Made by a program: the position numbers and the translations under genes. From Ischnura elegans (lineage: Eukaryota > Arthropoda > Insecta > Odonata > Coenagrionidae), in NCBI RefSeq assembly GCF_921293095.1, contig NC_060258.1:4960001-5024000 (forward strand): 64,000 nt of DNA. Reading direction: 5' to 3'. The notes beneath the pieces are model-generated. The model was not told where the DNA came from. It made no database searches and was given only the letters and a program-made list of their open reading frames with translations. Positions 46,827 through 59,835 of the stretch are shown piece by piece; positions within the stretch are counted from its first letter, which is position 1; each line of letters opens with the position of its first letter.

Positions 46827-48029
46827 GGACCCCTCCCCCAGGCAACACACAACTGCCAGCGCTGCGCGGGCAAGGTCGTTGAGCACTCTAGCAGCCCATT
46901 GTTGATGGAAAGCCTTCTGAAAAGAATATCCCCGCTTGAGACGAAGGGATGCCGCCAAAAGGATATTTGAATGTGCATGTGAAAATCCAAAATAACTATA
47001 CTTTCACCCTTGTCTGTCTTTTGCGGGTTTTCCCAACGCTTTTCACCCCATTCGTGTCCTTTCTATCCTGCGTGTCGCATTTCTCGATCCACCCACCCTT
47101 TTAATACAACACCGTACGGTAATGTACGCGACAAATGTGAATATTGTACGCCACAGAGGATGACATGAGAACGTCTACGCGAACATGCTCGCGTAGACGT
47201 CAAGGCGATAAACCAACCGTCGGGCAATGAAAATGGTTTTCCTCGAAATATAGGATACAATATTCAGAATGCATTTGACATTATTTAGCTCATTTCTCAA
47301 TTAATAATGTATCTAAAAATCACGTTACCATCCCGTCCGATTATATAGCTTCTCCCAAATTAAATATAAATTTTCACTATGAAAAATCAAAGACGTTCCA
47401 TTCCAGATAATTCATTTCTCCATGACTATTTCCTCCGAAATACGAATGATGAAAGGAAAATTATATTTCCGACAATTATTCCAATTTATTGTAATTCAAG
47501 TAGAATTACATCAAAGTGACCGGTGTACTGTAACCATAATTCAAAATCGATCGTCCATTTAGGCGTCTGCGACTCGGACATGAAGGCGATGAAAGAACCA
47601 TTGCGTAATGAACATAGTTTATCTCGAAATATAGGATACAATATTGATAGTGCGTTCTCGGAGAAAATGATCTTATTGGTATAGCCACAGGGCATGGCAG
47701 ATTGAAAAAGTAAAGTGACGAATTGCAGATTGCATTTGATTTCTTGAACGAAGTGTGTTACTAAACGTGGAATAATCAATGTTATGTGTACGTGCCGGAT
47801 GAGAAAGGCATTCAGCTTTCATAATTCCCGTATGTAGAATCAGTTCAATTTTCTAGCGTGACGTATCGTATGTGCACGCTAATTGTGTTTTTTGTGCTTC
47901 ACGCTGTAATGCTTTTTTTTAACTGGTGAATTTCCAAAACTTCCAATTAATAAACGCATTTTCAAAATGTTATCTTCCGTTTTCAAAGAAATTGAAGTGC
48001 ATTAGTTGATAAATGTTCATGAATGATGC
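46827..48029. repeat. 1.2 kb direct repeat, copy 2
   Basis: Second copy of 44205-45409, offset about 2,622 bp. Both ends switch abruptly to other repeat fragments. Confidence 0.85.
47171..47200. repeat. Perfect 12 bp inverted repeat, second copy
   Basis: Same palindrome as at 44549-44578, carried by the 1.2 kb duplication. Confidence 0.8.
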
Positions 48030-48104
48030 GCCTAAAATCTTTGCAATGTTTATCAGGAAATAACAATATTAAAATTGAGATCCATACACGTAATATAATA
48101 TACC

Positions 48105-49211
48105 AATTTTTCTGAGGAAAATAAAAATTAAATGCTAAAACTGTACCACTGTGCCCCAGTCTCCCCTATCGTTTAAAATATTCCGCTCTCTTCACTGCTG
48201 ACATTAAGCAATCAGTGCCTAATTCCAGTGAAGCTGCAATTCATAGTTTTAATACAGTTTTATTTAAATTTTGAAATCATGTACGTTATTTGCGACCTAT
48301 GAAAGTGTTAATACACAACTTACTTCATATTTAATAATTGTTACCACATTTTCTGCACTGGGCCTATTTGTGCTTGTAATATCAGGGGTAGAATTTTTTT
48401 GATAAAGTTAAAAGTCATCCATTTGAAGTTTGAATGAGTTTATAGCAGTTTTTCCACGCCACCCGAGAGGTAACTGGCAAGGCGCGTTTCCCTTTTTTAT
48501 ACGTAGACGTAACGGAAAAGGGATCCCCACGCCCCAGTTGAAAATATCCCCAAGTAAACCGGCCGAGAGAGCACAGCAAACGTAAAGACAATATTTTTCA
48601 ACTGGCACATAGGCCTACTTGTAACCGACAAACACAAAGACACACACAGCCATTCACGCATCACATTCACACGTGCAAGCACTCCCTACCACACACTCCT
48701 CTCCAAGCATTCCATCACCACCTCCATCCCCCTCTGATTAGGGTGGACACCGTCGGGACGGCGACGATTACCTTTACCCATATACCTGTACGGAAGAAGG
48801 AAAGGAAATGAAAACAACCTTCATTGGGCATTGGAAAACCATATGAGAATGAAATACTAACCTCTCAAAAAATGTGTCGTCTACCCCACCGTGATCGACA
48901 AGAAAAGGAGTTGTGATATCTACGACCCGGATCCCCCCTGTAAAATAAGTCAGTTATGAGAGGAACGGTTAACGTCATCCTGGTACGTGAGTGCGAATAC
49001 TGTGTAATATCTTACATCTGTAATACCGGTGTAGCCACCGTCCCAGCGCCAGTACGTGTCTCCTGTATATGACATTACGCCACATAGCTGGCGCTGGAGG
49101 TATTGTCAGGAAGGTAACTGCAGGGGCCAACACCCGCAGCTTCATTATTAATCGATGTATATCGGCCCTCAACGTTCGATATACGCAATCCTGGATGAAA
49201 GGGGAGAAATA
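48105..49211. repeat. 1.1 kb direct repeat, copy 2 (pairs with 40625-41737)
   Basis: Carries the 3' part of the hydrolase gene. Its break at 49211 lies within intron 2, after which the sequence continues into the 313 bp tandem repeat. Confidence 0.85.
48686..49190 (-). pseudogene. 3' partial copy of the SGNH hydrolase gene (exons 3-5)
   Basis: Minus-strand exons at 49190-49016, 48937-48862 and 48785-48686 match exons 3-5 of the gene at 41211-42210. All frames and splice sites are kept and the same stop is used. Exon 3 looks identical. Exon 4 has one change (FLVHHGG to FLVDHGG) and exon 5 another (DGVHLNQ to DGVHPNQ). Exons 1 and 2, with the catalytic Ser and Asn, are absent because the duplication starts in intron 2, so it cannot make an active enzyme by itself. 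Very recent by its near identity. Confidence 0.85.
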
Positions 49212-49741
49212 CTGCAATTTATTGGCATGATATGGTATTATTAGATTAGATTATTTTGATCAAAATTCGTTCAACTGAGAAGCACATGAAAGCAGCTCAG
49301 TGTTACAATGATATCAAAATTCTTAATTAATAAAACTTTTAACGGCGAAAATTAAACGACATTCCATTCAAGATAATTCATTTCTCCATGGCTACTTTAT
49401 CCGGAATACGTATAGTGAAACCATATTAAAATTGAGATCCATACACGTAATGTTTTATCGCTTAAAATGTTCCCCCCCCCCTCCACTGCAAATACTAAGC
49501 AGTCATTGCCTTTTTTTAGTGAAACTGCAATTTATTGGCATGATATGGTATTATTAGATTAGATTATTTTGATCAAAATTCGTTCAACTGAGAAGCACAT
49601 GAAAGAAGCTCAGTGTTACAATGATATCAAAATTCTTAATTAATAAAACTTTTAACAGCGAAAATTGAACGACATTCCATTCAAGATAATTCCTTTCTCC
49701 ATGGCTACTTAATCCGAAATACGTATAGTGAAACCATATTT
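49212..49741. repeat. Two tandem ~313 bp repeats
   Basis: 49212-49428 and 49525-49741 share ctgcaatttattggcatgat through agtgaaaccatatt with few differences. A related older copy is at about 42920-43150. Confidence 0.8.
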
Positions 49742-49834
49742 ATATTTTCAAAACTTATTCCAATTTATTGAAATTCAAGTAAAATAAAATGGAAGCGCCC
49801 AGTGTACTGTAATCATAATTGAAAATCGATGGTT

Positions 49835-51620
49835 CACAGAGCAATACGTACTACCAGCTATCCCCCATCGTTTACAAAGGCTACCGGGGGATAATGAGGC
49901 AGAATGTAGACGCATGCTAGCCGTGATTGTGGCATTTTAGCTTATGACGATGTTTTGAAGGCGGTATGGGGGGTTTATAGGGGTGTTATGGAGTGTACTG
50001 ACAACGGTCACTATCATCGAAATAAATTCCTTAGCGATGAGTCATAGGAGAAGGGAAATACTGCTAAAATATACGAAAACACCAAAGGACATGCTATTTA
50101 CAGAAAAAAAATAATTTTTCCCTGGTCTTCTAGGAGGCCACATGAAAGTTAGAGAAGTTTGCTTGCATAATAGGTATTTGTCTACCTACAATAAAAATTC
50201 CAGCGATCTAGCTGTAGGGGAAGAATGAATTTTCCCGTATTACTCACATTTATATTACCAATTCTGTGTTCTCCACATAGCGGTGCGTAGGCGCTGTAAT
50301 AAGGCATAATTCGTGTGAATTTCGTAGCCGTACTTTATGGGGAAGTGGTTTAAAAAAATCTCTTTTAGGTGTCCATGTCCTGGAAGCCCTTTTATACCTC
50401 TACTATTTTGTTAAGAAATGTACATTTAAAAATTTGAAGTTTTATTGCGGGTGTGTAAATGCGGCAGGATAATTTAACATGACGCGTAAATATAGCCGAC
50501 ACGATTCCCAGTCCGAATAAATAAAAACGATACAACTGGGATGAATGGTACACGAAATATACGACTTATTAAGTAATTTTTATTTTTTTTGGGGGGGTCA
50601 CAGGGGGTTTTCGGGGAATTTAAAGTGCTTGTTCTGTATAACGCGGCATCGTTTACCTTGGATAAAAATTTCGGCTCTGTAGCTGTAGTGTAAGCATGCT
50701 TTTTCGACGGTGTCACCCGTTTAAATTCAATATTCTGCGTTCTCCTGGTAGCGGCGCGTAGGGGCACGAGAAAGACGTCAATCACCTGAATTTGGTGTCC
50801 GTACCACGTCGGGAAGTGGTAAAAAAAAATTCCGAAAAATTTAAAATCGTGTGTTGAGGGAATGCAAACTTCACGGCGGATGTGTTGTAAGTTACCAAAC
50901 GTTGTAGGAGTCGCAAATTCAATGAAAATACATAATCGTTAATTACTCGAAGTTTGATTAACATGTGGATATCAGAGGATAGCCAAAAAATTAAGAAAAA
51001 AATCTAGTATCTTGCATTAAATTGAATTGGTCCTACGATTATTGCAAATTGGTCAAAAAAATTCCCAAAGTGAGCCCATAAGAAGAGCATTGGAAATTTT
51101 AAATTGTTAAAAAAAATACTTTTAAACAAAAAATTGCAAAGGCAACCACACCAAAAAATCAACCAAAAAATCTAGTATCTCATAAGTAAAGGACTTATTC
51201 CTACAACGGTAATAAGTTGGTTTTAAAAAAATCCAAAGATAGGCCCATAAGAAAAGCATTGGAAATTTAAAAAAATTATAAAAAATACTTATAAACAAAA
51301 TATGGCAAAATGTTTCACATCAAAAAATCGGCCAAAAAATCTAGTTTCCGTCAGTGACATTTCACGTTCCCGTGACATTTTTAAGTAGGCAAAAAATGGA
51401 ATATGTTTTAGTCCCATAACGCTCCAATGTTAATTCGGATCAATATATCTCGAAAACCGAACGACTTTTTCGAGTTTTCGGATTTTTCCCCCCGATGAAT
51501 ATTTTTTCTTCACCCACGGTGAAAATTTCGTCTTCCCAGCACGTCCGGAAGTGGTCGGGAATTTGTATACGTGAATGAGTCAGTGAGCTATCTGTCACAC
51601 ATCGGGTTGTATATAATATA
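49835..51620 (-). mobile_element. Partial array unit (AT half, type B-like)
   Basis: The second array starts abruptly here: host repeat DNA (cataattgaaaatcgatggt) switches to cacagagcaatacgtactac, the last bases of a GC half, followed by a complete AT half. The AT half carries the variant otherwise seen only in unit 2 (gaagtttgattaacatgtgg). The GC half is missing. Confidence 0.85.
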
Positions 51621-53123
51621 GACTCGCCGCGCTGCGCGCGCTCGTTAGGGGGCTACGCCCCCTAAAACCCTCCCGCATCCGGCTTCGCCGGCTGCCCCCA
51701 CCGGACGGCTTCGCCGTCCCACCCGCGGCGTCTCGGAACGGCTTCGCCGTTCCTCGTCAGGGGTCGGCTTCGCCGCCCAGATATCGAGGTAGCCCTGTGA
51801 CGGAGACCCGCTTGTTCCTCGGAACGGCTTCGCCGTTCACCGTGGGAGGGCGGCTTCGCCGCACATGGGTTACCCGAGTCCCCCCGAGGCGTCCACTCCT
51901 GGTAACGGCATCGCCCTTCCTCTTGATGGGGCGGCTTCGCCGCCCAAGGTTTTCCTATGTCCCCCCGAGCCATCGACTTCTCGGAACGGCTTCGCCGTTC
52001 CTCGCCCGTGGTCGGCTTCGCCGCCCAAGGTTTACCTGTGCCCCCCCGAGCCGTCGCCTCCACCGGACGGCTTCGCCGTCCCACCCGCGGCGTCTCGGAA
52101 CGGCTTCGCCGTTCCTCGTCAGGAGTCGGCTTCGCCGCCCAGATGTCGAGGTAGCCCTGTGACGGAGACCCTCTTGTACCTCGGAACGGCTTCGCCGGTC
52201 ATCGTGGGAGGGCGGCTTCGCCGCCCAAGTGTTACCCGAGTCCCCCCGAGGCTCGTTCCTGGTAACGGCATCGCTCTTCCTCGTGATGGGGCGGCTTCGC
52301 CGCCCAAGGTTTGCCTGGGTCCCCCCGAGCCATCGACTTCTCGGAACGGCTTCGCCGTTCCTTGCCCGTGGACGGCTTCGCCGCCCAAGGTTTACCTGTG
52401 TCCCCCCGAGCCGTCGCCTCCTCGGAACGGCTTCGCCGTTCCTCGCCTGTGGGCGGCTTCGCCGCCCGAGGGTTATCGGCGACCCGAATCCGGCTTCGCC
52501 GGCTGCCCCCACTGGACGGCTTCGCCGTCCCACCCCCGACGTCTCGGAACGGCTTTGCCGTTTCTCGTCAGGGGTCGGCTTCGCCGCCCAGATATCGAGG
52601 TAGCCCTGTGACGGAGACCCGCTAGTTCCTTGGAACGGCTTCGCCGTTCCTCGTGGGGGGGGGGCTTCGCCGCACAAGTGTTACCCGAGTCCCCCCGAGG
52701 CGTCGGCTCCTGGGAACGGCATCGCCCTTCGTCGTGATGGGGCGGCTTCGCCGCCCAAGGTTTACCTGGGTCCCTCCGCGCCGTCGACTTCTCGCCCGTG
52801 GTCGGCTTCGCCGCCCAAGGTTTACCTGTGTACCCCCGGGCCATCGACTCCTCGGAACGGCTTCGCCGTTCCTCGCCCGTGGGCGGCTTCGCCGCCCAGG
52901 GGGTATCGTCGCCCTCCCCCCTCGTAAGACACACGTTCGGGTGCTCCGCGTGTCGGGGCGGATTCGCCGCCCGAGGGTTCTCGGAGTTTTTCCTCGCCTC
53001 TGACTCCTCGGAGTGCGTCCGACGTTCCTGGAGCTGGGGGAGCTTCGCCGCCCGGGTTTTCACTCCTTACCAAGCAGTGAGAACTACCGGCTATCCCCTA
53101 TCGTTTACGAAGGCTGCCGGGGG
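51621..53123. repeat. GC-rich hairpin minisatellite block (type A)
   Basis: Same order as the other type A blocks, but one complete hairpin has been lost at about 52794. There cttctcg is followed at once by cccgtgg; in the other blocks a 21 bp hairpin plus its linker stands between. Confidence 0.9.
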
Positions 53124-54780
53124 ATAATATTGGAGGATGTAGACGCATGCTAGCCGTGATTGTGGCATCTTTTTAATTTAAAACGATGTTTTTAAGGTGG
53201 TCCTGGGAGTTTCCAGGGTTTTTTTGTGAGTGTACTGACTACGGTCACAAGCATCCTAAGAAATTACTTAGCGATGAGTCATAGGAGAAGTAAATTACTG
53301 CTAAAATATGCTAAAACACCAAAGAACATGCTATTTACAGAAAAAAAATAATTTTTTCCCTGGTCTTCTAGGAGGGCACGTGAAATTTAGAGGGTTTTTC
53401 TTGCATAAAAGGTTTTTGTCTACCTACAATAAAAATTCCAGCGATCTAGCTGTAGGGAAACAATGAATTTTCCCGTATTATTAATATTTAGATTTCCAAT
53501 TCTGTGTTCTCCACATAGCGGTGCATAGGCGCTTTAATAAGGCATAACTCCTGTGAATTTCGTAGCCGTACCTTATGGGGAAGTGGTTTAAAAAATTCGC
53601 CTTTAGGTGTCCATGTCCATGAGCCCCTTATATTACTCTACTATTTTGTTAAGAAATGTACATTTAAAAATTTGAAGTTTTATTGCGGGTGAGTAATTGG
53701 GGCAGGATAATTGAACATGACGCGTAAATATAGCCGACACAATTCCCATTCGGAATCAATAAAAACGATACACCTGGGATGAATGGTACACGAAATATAC
53801 GACTTATTAGGTAATTTTTATTTTTTTGGGGGGTTCACAGGGGGTTTTCGGGGGACCTAAAGTGCTTGTTCTGTATAACGCGGCATCCTTTACCTTGGAT
53901 AAAAATTTCGGCTCTGTAGCTGTAGTGTAAGCATGCTTTTTCGACGGTGTCATCCGTTTAAATTAAGTATTCTGCGTTCTCCGGGTAGCGGCACGTAGGG
54001 GCAACAAAAAGACGTCACTCACGTTAATTTCGTGGCCGTATGTCGTCGGGAAGTGGCAGAAAAAAATTCCGAAAAATTTAAAATCGTGTGTTGAGGGAAT
54101 GCAAACTTCACGGCGGATGTATTGTAAGTTACCAAACGTTGTAGGAGTCGCAATTTCAATTGAAATACATAATCGTTAATAACTCGAAATTTGTTCGTCT
54201 TAAGGATACATGAAGATAGCCGAAAAATTGAATAAAAAATCTAGTATCTTGCATTTAAGTGAATTTGTCCTACGATTATTGCAAATTGGTGAAAAAAATT
54301 CCGAAATTCGGCCCATAAGAAAAGCATTGGAAATTTTAAATTGTTAAAAAAAATACTTTTAAACAAAAAATTGCAAAGGCAACCACACGAAAAAATCAAC
54401 CAAAAAATCTAGTGTCTCATACGTTAGGGACTTATTCCTACAACGATTTTAAGTTGGTTTTTAAAAAATCCAAAGATAGGCCCATAAGAAAAGCATTGGA
54501 AATTTAAAAAAATTATAAAAAATACTTTCAATCAAAATATGGCAAAATGTTTCGCATCAAAAAATTGACCAAAAAATCTAGTTTCCGTCAGTGAAATTTC
54601 ATGTTCCGGTGACATTTTTAAGTAGGCAAATAATGGAATATGTTTTAGTCCCATAAGGCTCCAATGTTAATTCGGATCGATATATCTCGAAAACCGATCG
54701 ACTTTTTCGAGATTTCGGACTTTTCCCCCCGATGAATATTTTTTCTCCACTACCTGTAAAAATTTCGTCTTCCCAGCACG
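51621..54780 (-). mobile_element. Array unit (type A), second locus, right end deleted
   Basis: Close copy of units 1, 3 and 4 (few differences noticed). Its AT half stops at cttcccagcacgtc, about 97 bp before the normal unit end, and is joined directly to the interior of a type B hairpin block. Confidence 0.8.
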
Positions 54781-55794
54781 TCTCGTTCCTCGCCGGCTTC
54801 GCCGTCCCACCCGGGACTCCTCGGAACGGCTTCGCCGTTTCTCGTTGTGGGTCGGCTTCGCCGCCCATATATTGAGGCAGCCCTCCAACAGACAGCAGCT
54901 AGTACCTCGGAACGGCTTCGCCGTTCATCGTGTTAGGGCGGCTTCGCCGCCCAAGGGTTACCCGAGTCCCCCCGAGGCGTGGACTCCTGGGAACGGCATC
55001 GCCCTTCCTCGTGGCGGGGCGGCTTCGCCGCCCAAGGTTTACCGGTGTTCCCCCGCGCCTTTGACTACTCGGAACGGCTGCGCCGTTCCTCGCCTGTGGG
55101 CGGCTTCACCGCCCAAGGGTTATCTCGTCGTAATGGGGCGGCTTCGCCTCCCAAGGTTTACCTATTTCCACGAGCCATCGCCTCCTCGGAACGGCTGCGC
55201 CGTTCCTCGCGTGAGGGCGGCTTCGCTGCTCAAGGGTTATCGGCGCCCTCCCTTGTAAGCTTCCTCGTAATGGGGCGGGTTCGCCGCCCAGGGTTTACCC
55301 GTGTTCCCCCGAGGCGTCAACTCCTGGGAACGGCGTCGCCCTTCCACGTGATAGGGCGGCTTCGCCGCCCAAGGTTTACTGTGTCCCCCCGAGCCGTCGA
55401 CTCCTCGTCTGTGGGCGGCTTCGCCGCCCAAGGGTTATCAGCGCCCTCCCCCCGTAAGCTTCCTGGTGATGGGGCGCCTTCGCCACCCAAGGTTTACTGT
55501 GTCACCCCGAACCGTCGACTCCTCGGAACGGCTTCGCCGTTCCTCGTCTTCGGGCGGCTTCGCCGCCCAAGGGTTATCGGCGCCCTCCCCCCTCGTAAGA
55601 CACCCAATCGGCTGCTCCACGTGTTGGAGCGGATTTGCCGCCCGAGGGTTCTCGGAGGGTTTCCGCGCCTCTGACTCCTTGGAATGTCTCCGTCGTTCCT
55701 GGGGCGGGGGCAGCTTCGCCGCCAGGGTTTTCACTCCTCACAGAGCAATGCGTACTACCAGCTTTCCCCGATCGTTTACAAAGGCTGCCGGGGG
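54781..55794. repeat. GC-rich hairpin minisatellite block (type B, shortened)
   Basis: Besides the left truncation it lacks one 21 bp hairpin at about 55405 and one ~80 bp unit near 55485, compared with 4565-6067. Confidence 0.88.
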
Positions 55795-57522
55795 ATAATG
55801 TGGCTGAATGTAGACGCATGCTAGCCGTATTGTGGCATTTTAGCTTATGACGATGTTTTGAAGGGGTTCCGGGGGTTTCCAGGGGTTTTTATAAGTATAC
55901 TGACAACGGTCGCAATCATCCAAATAAATTCCTTAGCGATGAGTCATAGGAGAAGGGAATTACTGCTAAAATATGCGAAAACACCGAAGAACATGCTATT
56001 CACAGAAAAAAAAATATTTTTTTCCCTGGTCTTCTTGGAAGCCACGTTAAATATCGAGGAGTTTTCTTGCATAAAAGGTCTATGTTTACCTACAGTAAAA
56101 ATTCCAGCGATCTAACTGTAGGGGAACAATGAATTTTCCCGTATTGCTCACATTTAGATTACCAATTCTGTGTTCTACACATAGCGGTGCATAGGCGCTG
56201 TAATAAGGCATAACTAATGTGAATTTCGTAGCCGTACCTTATGGGGAAGTGGTTAAAAAATATCGGTTTTAGGTGTCCTTGTCCTGGAACCCCTTTTATT
56301 ACTGTACTATTTTGTTAAGAAATGTACATTTAAAAATTTGGAGTTTTATTGCGGGTGTGTAATTGGGGCAGGATAATTGAACATGACGGGTAAATATAGC
56401 CGACACAATTCCCATTCGGAATCAATAAAAACGATACAACTGGGATGAATGGTACACGAAATATACGACTTATTAAGTAATTTTTATTTTTTTGGGGGGG
56501 TCACAGGGGGTTTTCGGGGGACATAAAGTGCTTGTTCTGTAAAACGCGGCATCGTTAACCTTGGATAAAAATTTCGGCTCTGCAGCTGTAGTGTAAGCAT
56601 GCTTTTTCGACGGTGTCACCCTTTAAAATTAAATATTCTGCGTTCTCCTGGTAGCGGCGCGTACGGGCACGAGAAAGACGTCAATCACCTGAATTTGGTG
56701 TCCGTACCACGTCGGGAAGTGGTAAAAAAAAATTCGGAAAAATTTAAAATCGTGTGTTGAGGGAATGCAAACTTCACGGCGGATGTGTTGTAAGTTACCA
56801 AACGTTGTAGGAGTCGCAATTTCAATGGAAATACATAATCGTTAATAACTCGAAATTCTTTCGTCTTTTGGATACATGAAGATAGCCGAAAAATTGAATA
56901 AAAAATCTAGTATCTTGCATTTAAGTGAAATTGTCCTACGATTATTGCAAATTGGTGAAAAAAATTCCGAAATTCGGCCCATAAGAAAAGCATTGGAAAT
57001 TTTAAATTGTTAAAAAAAATACTTTTAATCAAAATATTGCAAAGACGACCACATCAAAAAATCAACCAAAAAATCTAGTACCTCATACGTTAAGGACTTA
57101 TTCCTACAACGATTATAAGTTGGTTTTAAAAAAATTCAAAGATAGGCCCATAAGAAAAGCATTGGAAATTTTAAAAAAATATAAAAAATACTTACAAACA
57201 AAATATGGCAAAATGTTTCACATCAAAAAATCGGCCAAAAAATCTAGTTTTCGTCAGCGAAATTTCATGTTCCAGTGACGTATATAAGTAGGCGATGAAT
57301 GGAAAAAGTTTTAGTCCCATAAGGCTCCAATGTTAATTCGGATCGATATATCTCGAAAACCGAACGACTTTTTCGAGTTTTCGGATTTTCCCCCCGATGA
57401 ATATTTTTTCTTCACCCACGGTGAAAATTTCGTCTTCCCAGCACGTCCGGAAGTGGTCGGGAATTTGTATACGTGAATGAGTCAGTGAGCTATCTGTCAC
57501 ACATCGGGTTGTATATAATATA
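54781..57522 (-). mobile_element. Array unit (type B), left end deleted, abuts Helitron copy 2
   Basis: Type B unit lacking the first ~390 bp of its GC half, so the terminal hairpins at this junction are gone. The AT half is complete and joins the Helitron at 57523 exactly as unit 5 joins copy 1. Confidence 0.8.
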
Positions 57523-57642
57523 GACTCGCCGCGCTGCGCGCGCTCGCTAGGGGGCTACGCCCCCTAGAACCCCCGCCGCGGCCGGCTGCGCCGTCCGCGC
57601 CCCGAACGGCTTCGCCGTTCCCCGACTTCGTCGGGTGTCGGC

Positions 57643-58216
57643 ATGTCCCCCGGTGTGAACCGAATCGTGTCGTGCATCAACGGGTAAGTATTCGGAGGGG
57701 AAAGGTATCGACCACGTGAGTTTGAACTCCGTACCTCGTTCCGCAGTGCTCTTAAATATGTTTTCAAATTTTTCGAATGCGGGGGTTGCGTTCCCCTTGT
57801 CGATCGTCGAAATCGCCCTGGCGTCGAAGAAGCACCGTTTTCCTCCCCCGCCGATATCCCCTGGCGATCTCTCACTGTGATAATACTTTCCGGAAAGATT
57901 TCGGAGATGGAAACTGGTGCATTGTGCACGTACGTTGACAATAAGGATAATGATTGGGATGCTCGTGATATATCCCGTTGTGCGGTTTGCATCGTAAGTT
58001 TTACCACGGCAAAGAAGTACGAAGAAGAAATTTTCGCTCAAAGTAAGCAATCTTTTTCTCTTTCTATCGAGCGTACAGATGTTATCACCCACTGCATTTG
58101 CCAATCGGAAGCCAAATACGGTGAAGGAAGACATTGGAATCCACGAGCAATCGTTCGTGGAGAGGAACGCAAAGTCTGCCTTAAGTAATTTTATGCAGTG
58201 TTCACCTGCGAAATGA
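57643..58216 (+). CDS. Putative three-exon gene inside Helitron copy 2; unknown function
   Basis: Exons 57643-57683, 57747-57993 and 58079-58216, the same model as at 17679-18252, with the same splice sites, phases and 141-residue product. Being unchanged adds no independent support, since the whole element is almost unchanged. It would make two copies if both are transcribed. Confidence 0.48.
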
Positions 58217-59098
58217 ATACGGAATCGGAATTGGTTATGCTTGCGTCGTAAAGACGTGGCACTAATTGAAAAGTCCGTGAAATGGCTTTCGATTGTTGCC
58301 ACCCCCTCGCCACGTTGAGGCTGCAGTTAGGATTTGAGAGGGGCATGCACTACAACCACTACTAAGTATTAGCTAAATGTACACAGACAGATGTCTCTGA
58401 TATTGAAAGACGCGTACGTATTACTCGTAATAGAGAACGTAGAAATAAATACAAGGCGTCAGTGATCATGAAAATCAAGTTTAGGTACATATACATTCAC
58501 GTAGGTGTGGCAGGAATAGCTGAGATCCTGTGACATGAATTTCAAGCAATGCTAAGATAGAGAAAACTTTAGTCGTATTTCGTAACTTAATTGCAACAAT
58601 TTATGTACGTTAGTAAGACGGCTCCAAGTTGATAAATTGATACGCATGCAGATTGTGATTTACAAGGTTGTAAATAGTTAGAATGCGGTGATATGGTGTG
58701 GGAAAGTTGAGTAGCATAACACTGAGAAATATGTAAATATAGGCATAACACGGTGAACATACATCACAAAAGATATCATAGCAGTTCCTTTAAAATTAAG
58801 TGTATATAAAATGCAGAAAATGTGGTACAAGAAGGGAGAAAGAAACGACTATATTACAGTGCAATGTTAATGGAACTAATAATGGTTAATTTTTGTATAT
58901 TTTCTCTTGTTCATGCGTACTACTTAATGCTATATTTCCAAACTGAAAAGGTAACATGCATAGGTTAGATGATCATAGTTTTTATGGATTCATTTTTTTG
59001 TATTTTCTAATTTTTGGTAAGTTATTGTAAGTGTGCACCTATGACGGTGACATTGTAACGCAGCGTGTAGGTGAAGGGCTATAAAAAGTTAATTTTTA

Positions 59099-59812
59099 GG
59101 CCCATTTTCCATGAGTTATTTCCTCGCAAACGTCCCTGGTGACCTTGTCCCTACTCGAATAATCCGGAGACCGGCCTGTGGTTACGGCGCTTGGTCTTCG
59201 TGATGGTATATACCGATGACGATGGAAGGCAAGCCAGGTTCTTTTGCCACCCTTCTCCACTGATATCACGGAAATGACGGAGTATGGAGATAATTTTTTG
59301 CATCCTCGTAAATTAAATGCAATCCAGCGACGATATTGGAATCGGTGACATCACTTCAATAGGTAGAGAGATATTCTTCGTAGAAATGGACTGTGCGTGT
59401 AGTGGGGAAACCCTAGGTGGCCTTCTCCCTACTCCTCGATCCCGGAGACCGGCCTGTAGAAACGGCACGGGTCTCCCTACGATATATACCGATGGCGATG
59501 GAAGGCCGGCGAGGGTCGTCACACTCACACCACTCCACTGTAGTCTTACGAGATGGTAGGCGATGTAGGCACTCGTTTGCGTAATCGTTAGTGATATTTA
59601 ATCCAGCGACGATTATGGATTCGGTGACTTCCCATTAAGCAGGCGATTGTATGTCTTTGCGGAAATGTACTCTCCATGCGGTGGAAACACCCAAGGTAGC
59701 CTTCTCCCTACTCTACAAATCCGGAGACCGGCCTGTAGACACGGCACCTAGTCTCCCTAATGGTATATACCGCTGACGATGCAAGGCACGCTTGGGGTCA
59801 TCTCAAAGAGAC
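59099..59812. repeat. Three diverged ~278 bp direct repeats, copy 2
   Basis: Same block as at 19129-19848. The repeats differ from one another far more than from their counterparts in the other Helitron, so the triplication predates the split of the two Helitron copies. Confidence 0.75.
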
Positions 59813-59835
59813 GTGTGAAATCAATGAACAATTCC

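Noticed and set aside
30000-49800. LTR retroelements or LINEs behind the dispersed repeats.
   Set aside because: No reverse transcriptase, integrase, primer-binding site or poly-A-ended LINE tail could be found. The repeats are explained by satellite units and local duplications.
17559-57522. A single clean 40 kb segmental duplication.
   Set aside because: The DNA before 49835 does not match the DNA before the corresponding place in the first array, array lengths differ, and divergence jumps at the Helitron border. A more complex history or an assembly effect is more likely.
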